From the NCBI RefSeq assembly GCF_027620315.1, contig NZ_JAPNNL010000031.1, positions 1-50,424 on the forward strand: a stretch of DNA of 50,424 nucleotides. Reading direction: 5' to 3'. The translations under genes were made by a program, and so were the position numbers. Shown here in pieces: positions 17,234-26,208 of the stretch (the first letter of the stretch is position 1; the number at the start of each line of letters is the position of its first letter). The DNA comes from Nonomuraea corallina. GTDB lineage: Bacteria; Actinomycetota; Actinomycetes; Streptosporangiales; Streptosporangiaceae. A model generated the notes under the pieces. It was not told the DNA's origin. It worked only from the letters and a program-made list of their open reading frames with translations, and did not search any database.

Positions 17234-17261
17234 ACCCGGGTTCGAATTCCCGGCGGGCCAC
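17234..17261 (+). other. tRNA 3'-end-like sequence (possible integration remnant)
   Basis: The stretch contains GGGTTCGAATTCCCGG followed by CGGGCCAC. This resembles a tRNA T-arm and acceptor end (GGTTCGAAT...C), but an extra T breaks the canonical seven-base loop/five-bp stem. No full cloverleaf can be folded from the upstream sequence. It lies at the left edge of the thiocyanate hydrolase region, where an att-site remnant would be expected. No second copy was found in the window. Confidence 0.4.
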
Positions 17262-17407
17262 GTACCCGGGCGACGAGGCGGTTAACCGAGGCCCGCCCGC
17301 AACCTTTCTTTGCCTCCTGTTGCGCGCCGTTTGGTCTTGGGGGCCGACGGCCAGGGCATCCTTCCTTCGGAATGCAGTCGAGCGCCCGGGCCCGAGAGGG
17401 GGCTGTC

Positions 17408-17827
17408 ATGTCGAAGATTCGCTACGAGTCGGTGATGACCGCCGACCGAAATCTCAATCCCACAGAACACGAGGAATACGATTCGCCGTACACGATCCCC
17501 AACGATCGCTATGCGGCCCTCACCACCGTACTGCACGACGTCGGCGGCGAGCCCGACTTCCCGCAGGCCCTCTACACCAAGAGTGAAGAGGAGTGGGAAA
17601 TGAACACCTACGTCACCTGCGAATGCCTAGGCTGGCGCGGAGCGTGGAACTCCGAAATGCGGCGTCGCCTCGAGAACGATCTCGGCAAGACCCAGTACTA
17701 CGGCTTCCCGTACTACGGTCGCTGGATCACCGGGGCAGCCCGCGTGCTCGTCGACAAGGGCCTGATCACGACCGACGAACTCGGCGACAAGATCGACGAA
17801 ATCCGAGCCCGGCTGGAGAAGAAGTAA
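17408..17827 (+). CDS. scnB: Thiocyanate hydrolase beta subunit
   Basis: A protein of 139 residues equivalent to the N-terminal half of nitrile hydratase beta. The block MNTYVTCECLGWRGAWN followed by YYGFPYYGRWITGAARVLVD closely matches the ScnB sequence I recall from Thiobacillus. HDVGGEPDFP near residue 45 is also shared. In the enzyme it packs with ScnA around the cobalt subunit ScnC, and the complex converts thiocyanate plus water to carbonyl sulfide and ammonia. The ATG at 17408 follows AGGGGG. The stop overlaps scnA (TAATG). The split beta chain separates this from ordinary nitrile hydratase; toyocamycin nitrile hydratase is also split and is the main alternative. Confidence 0.9.
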   Translation: MSKIRYESVMTADRNLNPTEHEEYDSPYTIPNDRYAALTTVLHDVGGEPDFPQALYTKSEEEWEMNTYVTCECLGWRGAWNSEMRRRLENDLGKTQYYGFPYYGRWITGAARVLVDKGLITTDELGDKIDEIRARLEKK

Positions 17828-18123
17828 TGGCCACACCAAAGTTCCAGGTCGGCGACAAAGTCAGAATCAAGGATCGTACGACGCTCTTCCACACGCGCAC
17901 CCAGAAGTACATCCGCAAGCGCGTCGGCACTGTCGTGGAGCACCGCCCGGAGTGGGTGATCCCGGAGGACGAGGCGTGGGACCGCATGGAGACCGGCCGT
18001 AAAGAGCCCTTTTACGTGATCCGGTTCAAGCAGACCGACCTCTGGCCTGACTACACGGGCTTCGCACAGGACACCTTGGAGTCGGAGGCCTCCGAGAGCT
18101 GGCTGGAATCGGTAAAGGGTTAA
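17827..18123 (+). CDS. scnA: Thiocyanate hydrolase alpha subunit
   Basis: A protein of 98 residues corresponding to the SH3-like C-terminal domain of nitrile hydratase beta. KFQVGDKVRIKD near the start, HTRTQKYIR, then FKQTDLWPDYTG and DTLESEASESWLE follow the ScnA pattern. It lacks the roughly 30-residue N-terminal extension I recall for the Thiobacillus subunit. Its start shares a base with the scnB stop, ensuring equal synthesis. The gene order B-A-C is as known for scn loci. Confidence 0.9.
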   Translation: MATPKFQVGDKVRIKDRTTLFHTRTQKYIRKRVGTVVEHRPEWVIPEDEAWDRMETGRKEPFYVIRFKQTDLWPDYTGFAQDTLESEASESWLESVKG

Positions 18124-18132
18124 GGGGGGTAC

Positions 18133-18828
18133 ATGGGTAAGCAGCACGGTGACCATCACGATGGGCACAACACCTTCGAGGTCTCGTCGAAGGTGAGCGA
18201 GTTCGAGATCCTCGAGCTGGCGATTCGTGAACTGGCCATCGAGAAGGGCATCTTCTCGGCCGACGACCACCGCAAGTTCGCCGAGTGGGCCGAGGCGAAG
18301 GGACCGCACGGCGGCTCGAAGCTCGTCGCCAAGGCGTGGTCGGACCCGGCCTTCAAGCAACGCCTGCTGGAGAACGGGGTCGAGGCGTGCAAGGAGGTGG
18401 GGATCGACTGGCTGCAGCCCACGGGGGTGGGCACGCCGAGCGACTACACCTACTTCTATGTCCTGGAGAACACCCCACAGGTGCACAACGTGCTCGTGTG
18501 CACGCTGTGCTCCTGCTACCCCCGTCCCGTCCTGGGCATGTCGCCTGACTGGTACCGGACGCCGAGCTACCGGCGTCGCATGGTCCGCCGTCCGCGCGAG
18601 GTGCTCGCCGAGTTCGGCCTGCATCTCCCCTCGGACATCGAGGTGCGGGTGCACGACTCGAACCAGAAGTCCCGGTTCATGGTCATGCCGATGCGCCCCG
18701 AGGGCACGGAAGGGTGGAGCGAGGAGCAGCTCGCCCGGATCGTCACCCGGGACACCATGATCGGCGTCGCTCTGCCGCGCGCCGACCGCACCTCGGACGC
18801 GGGTTCGCTCGCGGAACAGGTGAGGTGA
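18133..18828 (+). CDS. scnC: Thiocyanate hydrolase gamma subunit, cobalt-binding catalytic subunit
   Basis: A protein of 231 residues homologous to nitrile hydratase alpha. The metal claw is Cys123-Thr-Leu-Cys126-Ser127-Cys128, whose Thr marks the cobalt type; Cys126 and Cys128 are the pair oxidised to sulfinate/sulfenate in active enzyme. The following YPRPVLGMSPDWYRTPSYRR and the RPEGTEGWSEEQLARIVTRD block match ScnC. The His-rich N-terminus HGDHHDGH is also a ScnC trait and may bind metal. The ATG follows AAGGGGGG. With CbtAB downstream, the cobalt supply is encoded locally. Confidence 0.93.
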   Translation: MGKQHGDHHDGHNTFEVSSKVSEFEILELAIRELAIEKGIFSADDHRKFAEWAEAKGPHGGSKLVAKAWSDPAFKQRLLENGVEACKEVGIDWLQPTGVGTPSDYTYFYVLENTPQVHNVLVCTLCSCYPRPVLGMSPDWYRTPSYRRRMVRRPREVLAEFGLHLPSDIEVRVHDSNQKSRFMVMPMRPEGTEGWSEEQLARIVTRDTMIGVALPRADRTSDAGSLAEQVR

Positions 18829-18835
18829 ACGGCGG

Positions 18836-19174
18836 ATGAGCGAGCAGGCCCGGCCGTACGCGGTTCTCATGGAAGCGCTGGACGACATCGGCGAACGGAC
18901 CGACACCACCCTGCGTTGCATCGATCATGAGCCGGAGGTCTGGGAATCCCGGATGCAGACCACCTGCGAGTGCCTGTCGAAGGCCGGTGTTCTGGACAAC
19001 CTGGAGCGGCGCCACGCGGAAGACCGGCTGGGGGAGTCCATCTATGTGCGCTTTCCCGTGCAGACGAGGTCGGTGCTGACCGTCGCTCACACGTTGATGG
19101 AGCGCGGCCTGTTCACCGAGCAGGCGTTGCGCGACAAGATGAGAAGTGTGCGGGCGCGCCTCGAAGAGGAATGA
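18836..19174 (+). CDS. P15K-like maturation protein (cobalt delivery factor for ScnC)
   Basis: A protein of 112 residues related to the N-terminal half of nitrile hydratase beta and so to ScnB. MQTTCECLSKAGVL parallels TCECL of ScnB, and MERGLFTEQALRDKMRSVRA parallels the ScnB C-terminal helix. In thiocyanate hydrolase and nitrile hydratase systems such a paralog (P15K, NhlE) binds the apo catalytic subunit and helps insert cobalt and oxidise the cysteines. It is the last gene before the hairpin at 19198-19223. Role by homology and position; not an extra enzyme subunit in my view. Confidence 0.8.
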   Translation: MSEQARPYAVLMEALDDIGERTDTTLRCIDHEPEVWESRMQTTCECLSKAGVLDNLERRHAEDRLGESIYVRFPVQTRSVLTVAHTLMERGLFTEQALRDKMRSVRARLEEE

Positions 19175-19197
19175 TCTGATCGACTTTCCAGGAGAAG

Positions 19198-19223
19198 GCC
19201 GGGTCGGTTTCTACCGACCCGGC
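19198..19223 (+). terminator. Rho-independent terminator of the scn operon
   Basis: GCCGGGTCGG (19198-19207) pairs perfectly with CCGACCCGGC (19214-19223) over a six-base loop, and a T-rich TGTTTCCGTTTT follows. This is a classic intrinsic terminator, unusual in GC-rich genomes. It separates the enzyme operon from the cobalt transporter genes. Confidence 0.85.
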
Positions 19224-19331
19224 TGTTTCCGTTTTGCTGCCCCGGCTCCGTCCGGTGCCGGTCGAACGAGCCGGGCGCCGGCGGGGCACCGACGAATGAT
19301 CCGCGTGAGGTGTCTGTAACCTTCCGTTCCA

Positions 19332-19360
19332 TTGACGTGCCGGAAATCCTCCTTTACTTT
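19332..19360 (+). promoter_or_regulatory. Probable housekeeping promoter of cbtBA
   Basis: TTGACG (19332-19337) and TACTTT (19355-19360) are separated by 17 bp, fitting a vegetative sigma-70-type promoter. The predicted start near 19367 leaves a leader of only about 30 bases, with no room for a cobalamin riboswitch. Confidence 0.55.
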
Positions 19361-19397
19361 CTGTCAGTAACGTACGGAATGATGAAGGAGGTAAGTC

Positions 19398-19610
19398 ATG
19401 GCACAGGCTCCGCCCGTTCGATCCGCTTCGATTCCGGCGCAAATACCGCTGCGGGACATCCTGCCGTGGGCGGTGTTCGCGCTCGTCATCGGCATGCTCC
19501 TGATCTATTTCGTCGGCGCCGAACAGGGGGCCACCTCCCTCTTCGGGGGCAATATCATCCACGAGTTCACCCACGACGGCCGCCATCTGCTCGGATTCCC
19601 GTGTCATTGA
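19398..19610 (+). CDS. cbtB: Cobalt transporter small subunit CbtB
   Basis: A protein of 70 residues with one membrane helix (DILPWAVFALVIGMLLIYFV). It ends in the family's conserved His/Cys motif HEFTHDGRHLLGFPCH, which is thought to bind cobalt. CbtB works with CbtA in cobalt uptake and is often under B12 control elsewhere. The ATG at 19398 has a perfect GGAGG. In this context it presumably feeds the cobalt enzyme encoded just upstream. Confidence 0.92.
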   Translation: MAQAPPVRSASIPAQIPLRDILPWAVFALVIGMLLIYFVGAEQGATSLFGGNIIHEFTHDGRHLLGFPCH

Positions 19611-19629
19611 CGAAAAGACGCCGCACATC

Positions 19630-20379
19630 ATGCGCCAATTACTGATCCGGGGCATGCTCGTCGGGCTGGCCTCCGCCGTACCCGCGTACATATGCGCCTG
19701 GTTTCTCGGTGAGGGCCCGCTGGAAGCCGCGATCGCCTTCGAGGAACAGCGCTCTCTGGCCGAGGGAGTCCACGAGCACGGAGCAGAGGTCGTATCGAGA
19801 CTGATTCAGCAGACCTCCGGTCTCGCGATCGCCCTGGCCGCCGTCGGCGTCGCGGTCGGCGGACTGTTCGCCATCGCGTTCGCCCTCGCTCACCACAGGA
19901 TCGGACGACTGACCGCCCGCGCGACCTCGGTGGTGGTGGCCGCAGCCGGCTTCGTGGTCATCACTCTGGTTCCTTTCCTGAAATATCCGCCTAATCCGCC
20001 TGCCGTGGGCGACCCCGGGACGATCCAACAGCGAAGCCTGTTGTATTTCCTGACGATCGTCATCGGCATATTCGCCGCGATCACCGCAGCACAGACCAGT
20101 CGGCGCCTGGCGCCGGGACATGGCGAATGGAACGCCTCTCTTCTCGGATGCGGGGTGTTCGTCGCCGTGGTGGCCATCACCTACGTCGTTCTCCCCGGAG
20201 GAACCGTCACGGCGCCCGGCTTCCCGCCCGATGTTCTCTGGGACTTCCGGATCGCCTCGCTCGCCACCCAGGCCGTCATGTGGGTCACCTTGGGGATCGG
20301 GTTCGGGGCGCTCACCGAACGGGCCGCCACCGGGACCCGGCGCGAACGCACTCCGAAGGCCCAGCCCTCGGACGTCTGA
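19630..20379 (+). CDS. cbtA: Cobalt transporter subunit CbtA
   Basis: A membrane protein of 249 residues with five to six helices. MRQLLIRGMLVGLASAVPAY and the KYPPNPPAVGDP loop (about 118-130) are CbtA hallmarks; the FEEQ...HEHGAEVVSR stretch in the first loop offers His/Glu ligands. It lies 19 bp behind cbtB and is probably co-transcribed. A strong bidirectional terminator follows five bases after the stop. Confidence 0.93.
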   Translation: MRQLLIRGMLVGLASAVPAYICAWFLGEGPLEAAIAFEEQRSLAEGVHEHGAEVVSRLIQQTSGLAIALAAVGVAVGGLFAIAFALAHHRIGRLTARATSVVVAAAGFVVITLVPFLKYPPNPPAVGDPGTIQQRSLLYFLTIVIGIFAAITAAQTSRRLAPGHGEWNASLLGCGVFVAVVAITYVVLPGGTVTAPGFPPDVLWDFRIASLATQAVMWVTLGIGFGALTERAATGTRRERTPKAQPSDV

Positions 20380-20383
20380 GCAG

Positions 20384-20424
20384 AAAAATGGAGGGCAGGC
20401 CGGGAAAGCCTGCCCTCCATTTTT
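20384..20424. terminator. Strong bidirectional terminator
   Basis: A 17-bp perfect stem (20384-20400 with 20408-20424) is flanked by AAAAA on the left and TTTTT on the right. It therefore serves both cbtA on the plus strand and the small peptide gene on the minus strand. Confidence 0.92.
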
Positions 20425-20434
20425 CACGCAGAAT

Positions 20435-20554
20435 TCAGCTGGGCTGCGAAACCGGTTCCTCGAGCTCGACCGGCTCCTCGCTCACGGCGACGTGGTCGGA
20501 CTCGGACGCCGCGGCGGGGGCTGCCGCGTGGCTGCAGTCAGGCGTGTGGCACAT
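20435..20554 (-). CDS. 39-residue Cys/His-containing acidic peptide
   Basis: The frame encodes MCHTPDCSHAAAPAAAS and then an acidic, Ser/Pro/Glu-rich tail. Two Cys and two His sit within the first nine residues (C-H-x3-C-x-H), which looks like a metal site. The ATG at 20554 has GAAGG at nine bases; the ATG at 20563 would abut that site and is less likely. A credible promoter (20591-20619) precedes it and a shared terminator follows, so it is a real transcription unit. No family is recognised. A cobalt chaperone or metal-buffer role is suggested only by its place between cbtA and the ferredoxin gene. Confidence 0.6.
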   Translation of the reverse strand: MCHTPDCSHAAAPAAASESDHVAVSEEPVELEEPVSQPS

Positions 20555-20590
20555 GTCGCCCATCCTTCTTTTCGATGATTCGACATAAAG

Positions 20591-20619
20591 ATGGTAACAA
20601 GATCTTGACGTATTGTAAA
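20591..20619 (-). promoter_or_regulatory. Promoter with palindromic operator before the small peptide
   Basis: Read on the minus strand, TTTACA (20614-20619) and TACCAT (20591-20596) are 17 bp apart. The spacer contains the perfect palindrome CAAGATCTTG (20598-20607), well placed for a repressor. The element lies between the divergent peptide and ferredoxin genes and could control both. Confidence 0.5.
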
Positions 20620-20644
20620 GCGCAACTCCGGGCATTAAGCCCTG

Positions 20645-21061
20645 GTGGTCGACGATCAGGCATCCGGTCGAATAGCAGCAGCACGCGCCGACGAACGATG
20701 CACCGTGATTCTCTGCAAAGGATGTTGCTGCGGCAACGCACGAAAACACCCTGACGTTTCCCAGAAAGATCAGCTGGCACGCCTGGCGCACATCGAAGAA
20801 ATCACGGTGCGCACCAGTGACGAGTGTCTGGGCGTCTGCTCGTATTCCAATGTGGTCGTCGTCCGGCCCTGTCCCGCGGCTCGGCGCAGAGGCGCCAGAC
20901 CCACCTGGCTGGGATTCGTCCTGGATGACACGGCCGTCGACGCCATCGGCGCCTGGGCGTCTCAGGGAGGACCGGGAACGGCGCCGCCACCGGACCTTCT
21001 CACTCTGCATGAGATCCAACCGCCGCGGCGTCCGCACCCGGCGGCCGGGCGTCGCGCGTGA
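20645..21061 (+). CDS. Thioredoxin-like [2Fe-2S] ferredoxin domain protein
   Basis: Up to 138 residues. Cys ligands occur in CKGCCCG (about 24-30) and in DECLGVCSYSNVVVVRP (about 59-75), as in thioredoxin-fold [2Fe-2S] ferredoxins. A WLGFVLDD strand follows. The GTG at 20645 lacks a ribosome site; a GTG at 20702 just ahead of the first Cys would also keep all ligands, so the start is uncertain. Proteins of this type occur near CbtA/CbtB in actinomycetes as I recall. Electron transfer in cobalt or corrinoid metabolism, or in ScnC cysteine oxidation, is inference. Confidence 0.82.
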   Translation: MVDDQASGRIAAARADERCTVILCKGCCCGNARKHPDVSQKDQLARLAHIEEITVRTSDECLGVCSYSNVVVVRPCPAARRRGARPTWLGFVLDDTAVDAIGAWASQGGPGTAPPPDLLTLHEIQPPRRPHPAAGRRA

Positions 21062-21082
21062 AGACCATCGGAGAAGGGGACG

Positions 21083-21679
21083 GTGACCGTGAGACTCGTC
21101 CTGATCGCCCACGCCTCCACGTCCGCGACCCGCAGGGCGGCCTTCGCCGCCGACGAGTCGCTGTCGCATGCGGGACGGTCCTCCGCCGAGGCCGCCCTGG
21201 GCGCCTTACGCCGAATCCGTCAGGCATGGCGAGGCCCTGAGGCCCGCTGCGAGGAGACGTGCACCGCACTGGGTTTGACGGCCCGGTCCGATCCCGGGCT
21301 GCGCGACCTGGATTGCGGGAACTGGCGGGGCCGGAGCCTGGAACAGGTCCAGGCCGAGGATCCCGCGGGGCTCTCCGCCTGGCTGACCGATCCAGGAGCC
21401 GCCCCGCACGGGGGTGAGACCATCAACGGGCTGCTGGAGCGGGTCTCCGCGTGGAGAAACGCGTTGCCGCACGAACCCGGCGGGGTAGCCGCGATCACTC
21501 ATCCCGCGGTGATCAGAGCGCTGGTCCTGCACACCCTGGGTGCGCCGGCGACGGCGTTCTGGTGCCTCGACGTCTCGCCGCTGTCCCAGACGTGGCTGTC
21601 ACGGAACGGCGGGAGGTGGCGGCTGCGGGAGACGGGTCACCCGCTCACCGGGCGAAGGGCCGATCCGGAAGAGCGCTGA
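21083..21679 (+). CDS. Histidine phosphatase family protein with altered first motif
   Basis: A protein of 198 residues of the phosphoglycerate mutase-like superfamily. The usual N-terminal R-H-G reads A-H-A (VLIAHASTSATRR), keeping the phospho-accepting His but losing the first Arg. The second His (AITHPAVIRALVLH, about 139) and DLDCGNWRGRSLEQV remain. GTG start at 21083 with AGAAGGGGAC upstream; it lies 21 bp after the ferredoxin gene and is probably co-transcribed. CobC-like phosphatases act in corrinoid salvage, so a cobalt-linked role is conceivable, but the missing Arg makes activity uncertain. Confidence 0.82.
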   Translation: MTVRLVLIAHASTSATRRAAFAADESLSHAGRSSAEAALGALRRIRQAWRGPEARCEETCTALGLTARSDPGLRDLDCGNWRGRSLEQVQAEDPAGLSAWLTDPGAAPHGGETINGLLERVSAWRNALPHEPGGVAAITHPAVIRALVLHTLGAPATAFWCLDVSPLSQTWLSRNGGRWRLRETGHPLTGRRADPEER

Positions 21680-21904
21680 TCTTTACCTGATCTCTCTTCT
21701 TTTCTGAAACGTGGCACGAGCCCCACGAGCCGTGGAGCGACGCGGAATTCGCCGCCGTAAGAATGAACATCTCTATCGGCGACCATCGGACAGCCGTTGC
21801 CGGCCGCACGAGTTGTCTTTGCCTCGCACGGCGTCAGGACAGGTTTCGCGAACATTCCGAAAGCGCATCTCCAGGATGCGACCACATGATATGGAGGTGC
21901 GGAA

Positions 21905-23119
21905 ATGCCTCATGGCCTGAATACCGGCGACTCCGCGTGGATGCTCGTCAGTTTTGCCATGGTGTTGCTCATGACGCCCGGGCTGGCGTTCTTCTACGGC
22001 GGCATGGCCCGCGCCAAGAACCTGATCAGCGTTCTCTATATGAGCTTCGTCTCCATTCCTGTCGTGAGCGTGGTCTGGTTCGTCTATGGGTACGGAGTGG
22101 CATTCGGCCCGGACGTCGGCGGGGTCGGCCTGCTGGGCTGGGGCGACTGGCAGCTCTTCGGGGCCATCACCCGGCTTCTCCGCGGGGAGATCCCCCTCTT
22201 CGTCTTTTCGCTCTTCCAGCTCACTTTCGCGATCATCACCGTGGCCCTGATCAGCGGAGCGGTCGCCAACCGCGTCAGGATCGGACCTTGGATGATCTTC
22301 GGCGTGGTCTGGGTGACTCTGGTGTATCTACCGGTCGCGCATTGGGTCTTCTCCGACGGCGGCTGGCTCAAGAGGTGGGGAGTCCTCGACTTCGCCGGCG
22401 GCCTGGTCGTCGAGATCAACAGCGGAATCGCGGGCCTGGCACTCGCGATCGCGCTCGGTCCCGGCCTCAGCTTCCGCAAAGAGGAGCCCCCACGGCCGAA
22501 GAACGTGCCGTTCGTCATGCTCGGACTCGGCCTGCTGTGGTTCGGGTGGTTCGGGTTCAACGGCGGATCGGCGCTGACAGACGGCCCGCTCGCGGCGAAC
22601 GCCGTGGCCAACACCATGATGTGCGGCTCCGCGGCCATGATCACGTGGATGATCGTGGAGCGGTTGCGCTCCGGCCACTTCTCCCGGCTGGGCGGCGCTA
22701 CCGGCGCGGTGGCCGGACTGGTCGCCATCACCCCGTCGTGCGCCTTCGTCAATCTCTTCGGCGCGCTCGTCATCGGTGTCATCGTGGCGATCGTCTGCAC
22801 CTACGCGGTGGAGGTCAAAACGGTGCTCGGCTACGACGACACCTTGGACGTGGTCGGCATCCACGCCGTGGGCGGCATGGTGGGGATCGCGGCTCTGGGG
22901 TTCCTCGCCACCGGCCGGTTCGGCAGCTCGACCGCGGGCCTGTTCTATGGCGGCTCCGTCGCGCTCCTCGGCAAGCAGATCGTCGCGATCATCGTGGTCG
23001 CCTCCTACTGCTTCGTGGTCACGTTCATCCTCGGCAAGATCGTCGACAGGCTCTTCAGGCTGCGACCGACTTCCGAGGCGGAGGCCGCGGGACTCGACAC
23101 CGAACTGCGCATCGACTGA
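21905..23119 (+). CDS. amt: Ammonium transporter (Amt/Mep family) with Glu at the first twin-His site
   Basis: A protein of 404 residues with eleven helices typical of Amt. The phenylalanine gate (FQLTFA, FGFNGGSAL) and the helix-5 Asp of LDFAGG are present. In E. coli AmtB the pore holds two histidines (168 and 318). Here the second is kept (His320, GIHAVGG) but the first is Glu170 (GLVVEINSG), as in yeast Mep1/Mep3. That change alters transport mode or selectivity. The ATG at 21905 follows GGAGGTGCGGAA. No GlnK gene follows. Sitting behind the thiocyanate hydrolase genes, it probably takes up or retains the ammonium released. Confidence 0.93.
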   Translation: MPHGLNTGDSAWMLVSFAMVLLMTPGLAFFYGGMARAKNLISVLYMSFVSIPVVSVVWFVYGYGVAFGPDVGGVGLLGWGDWQLFGAITRLLRGEIPLFVFSLFQLTFAIITVALISGAVANRVRIGPWMIFGVVWVTLVYLPVAHWVFSDGGWLKRWGVLDFAGGLVVEINSGIAGLALAIALGPGLSFRKEEPPRPKNVPFVMLGLGLLWFGWFGFNGGSALTDGPLAANAVANTMMCGSAAMITWMIVERLRSGHFSRLGGATGAVAGLVAITPSCAFVNLFGALVIGVIVAIVCTYAVEVKTVLGYDDTLDVVGIHAVGGMVGIAALGFLATGRFGSSTAGLFYGGSVALLGKQIVAIIVVASYCFVVTFILGKIVDRLFRLRPTSEAEAAGLDTELRID

Positions 23120-23190
23120 CCCGGAGCCGGAGGCGATCCGACGCGCGGGGGTGGCGCTCAGCTTCCTGGCCGACGCGGCGGCGGAGGTGG

Positions 23191-24114
23191 TCAGTCGTCC
23201 TCCGCGACCTGGATGATCGTCCTGCCTGGGGTGCGGTGGGCGGGGGCGAAGGCGGCGGGCGCCTCGGCGAGCGTCCGCACGGCCCCGACGATCGGGCGGA
23301 GCCGGCCGTCCCGGACCCGCCGCGCCAGGTCCGCCAGCCGGGCGCGATCGGGCTCGACGACGAAGAAGATCGCCTGTCCGTCGCGGGGCCGGACCGCCGG
23401 AGGCGAGACGACGGTGACGAGCGTGCCGCCGGCGCGCACCAGAGCGGCCGAGCGCTCCAGGACGTCACCGCCGATCACGTCGAACACCACGTCGACCTGA
23501 CCGGCGTTCTCCAGAGGATCGGCCCGCAGGTCCAGGAAGGCGTCCGCGCCGAGGCCGAGTGCGGTGTCCCTGTCGGCGGCCCTGCCGGTGCCGATCACCC
23601 GGGCCCCGGCCTCGCGCGCGAGCTGCACCGCGAGGGAACCGACACCGCCCGCCGCGCCGTGGATCAGGACGGTCTGGCCGGCGGTCAGGCGGCCGTGGTC
23701 GAACAGGCCCTGCCACGCGGTCAGTCCCGAGATCGGCAGCGCGGCGGCCACCACGTGGCCGACGTCGGCCGGGAGCGGCGCGAGGTTGCGGGCCTCCACC
23801 GCCACGTACTCGGCCAGCGAGCCGTCGCGGGCCCAGTCGGTCAGCCCGAACACCCGCTGGCCGACGGTCAGGCCGGTCGTCCCGTACCCCAGCTCGGCGA
23901 CGGTGCCGGACACCTCGTGCCCGGGCACACTGGGCGTCCGGTCGCGGCCGGCGCGGTCCGTCCAGGTCGCCGGCCAGTCGAGCTCTCCGCGGGTGAACCC
24001 CGCGGCGTGCACCCGGACGACGACGTCGTTCTCGGCGGCGTGCGGGTAGGGCGCCTCCGTCAGGGCAAGCCCGGCCGGACCGGCGGCCCGGTCTCGAACG
24101 GTGACGGCTCGCAT
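23191..24114 (-). CDS. Zinc-less medium-chain reductase (quinone oxidoreductase-like)
   Basis: A protein of 307 residues with GroES-like N-terminal domain (VVVRVHAAGFTRGELDWPA) and Rossmann domain (LIHGAAGGVGSLAVQLA, about 146-163). The Ala-Ala-Gly-Gly-Val-Gly motif and lack of zinc-lobe cysteines place it with NADPH:quinone reductases. A soluble cytoplasmic redox enzyme of unknown substrate. I choose the ATG at 24114 (MRAVTVRDR) because GAGGA lies four bases upstream; the longer frame from 24150 is less likely. It is monocistronic and divergent from the GH15 gene. Confidence 0.88.
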   Translation of the reverse strand: MRAVTVRDRAAGPAGLALTEAPYPHAAENDVVVRVHAAGFTRGELDWPATWTDRAGRDRTPSVPGHEVSGTVAELGYGTTGLTVGQRVFGLTDWARDGSLAEYVAVEARNLAPLPADVGHVVAAALPISGLTAWQGLFDHGRLTAGQTVLIHGAAGGVGSLAVQLAREAGARVIGTGRAADRDTALGLGADAFLDLRADPLENAGQVDVVFDVIGGDVLERSAALVRAGGTLVTVVSPPAVRPRDGQAIFFVVEPDRARLADLARRVRDGRLRPIVGAVRTLAEAPAAFAPAHRTPGRTIIQVAEDD

Positions 24115-24283
24115 GCGGTCCTCGCTCTGGGTGAAGACATCGGACAGCACGACCGTACAGGTGATCTCCCGCAGGACGGGTCCCCGCCACGAGGACGCGC
24201 CCGGATCACTTCGGCGTGCGGCCCCGGGAGAAGATCTGCCGACCCTTGGCGAACGGCGGAGGCCGGCACGGGGCGGGCCTCCC

Positions 24284-24330
24284 TACCTTGGGACAGACCC
24301 TTCGGGACGGACCCTTCGGGACGGACAGGG
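24284..24330. repeat. Direct repeats upstream of the GH15 gene
   Basis: A GGGACGGACCCTTC-like unit occurs two to three times in tandem with a 14-base period (ending GGGACGGACAGGG). It lies directly before the ribosome site of the GH15 gene. It could be a transcription factor site array or a slippage product. Confidence 0.45.
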
Positions 24331-24343
24331 AGGAAGGGCGCTC

Positions 24344-26173
<1,830 letters not shown>

Positions 26174-26208
26174 CCGGCCCGGACACCCAGTTGCGATTTG
26201 CTGTTAGT

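Noticed and set aside
19224..19397. Possible cobalamin riboswitch before cbtB
   Set aside because: No B12-box-like sequence is visible, and a terminator plus a housekeeping promoter leave only about 30 bases of leader.
21680..21904. GlnR box upstream of amt
   Set aside because: Only weak GAAC/GAAAG half-site resemblance; the spacing does not fit.
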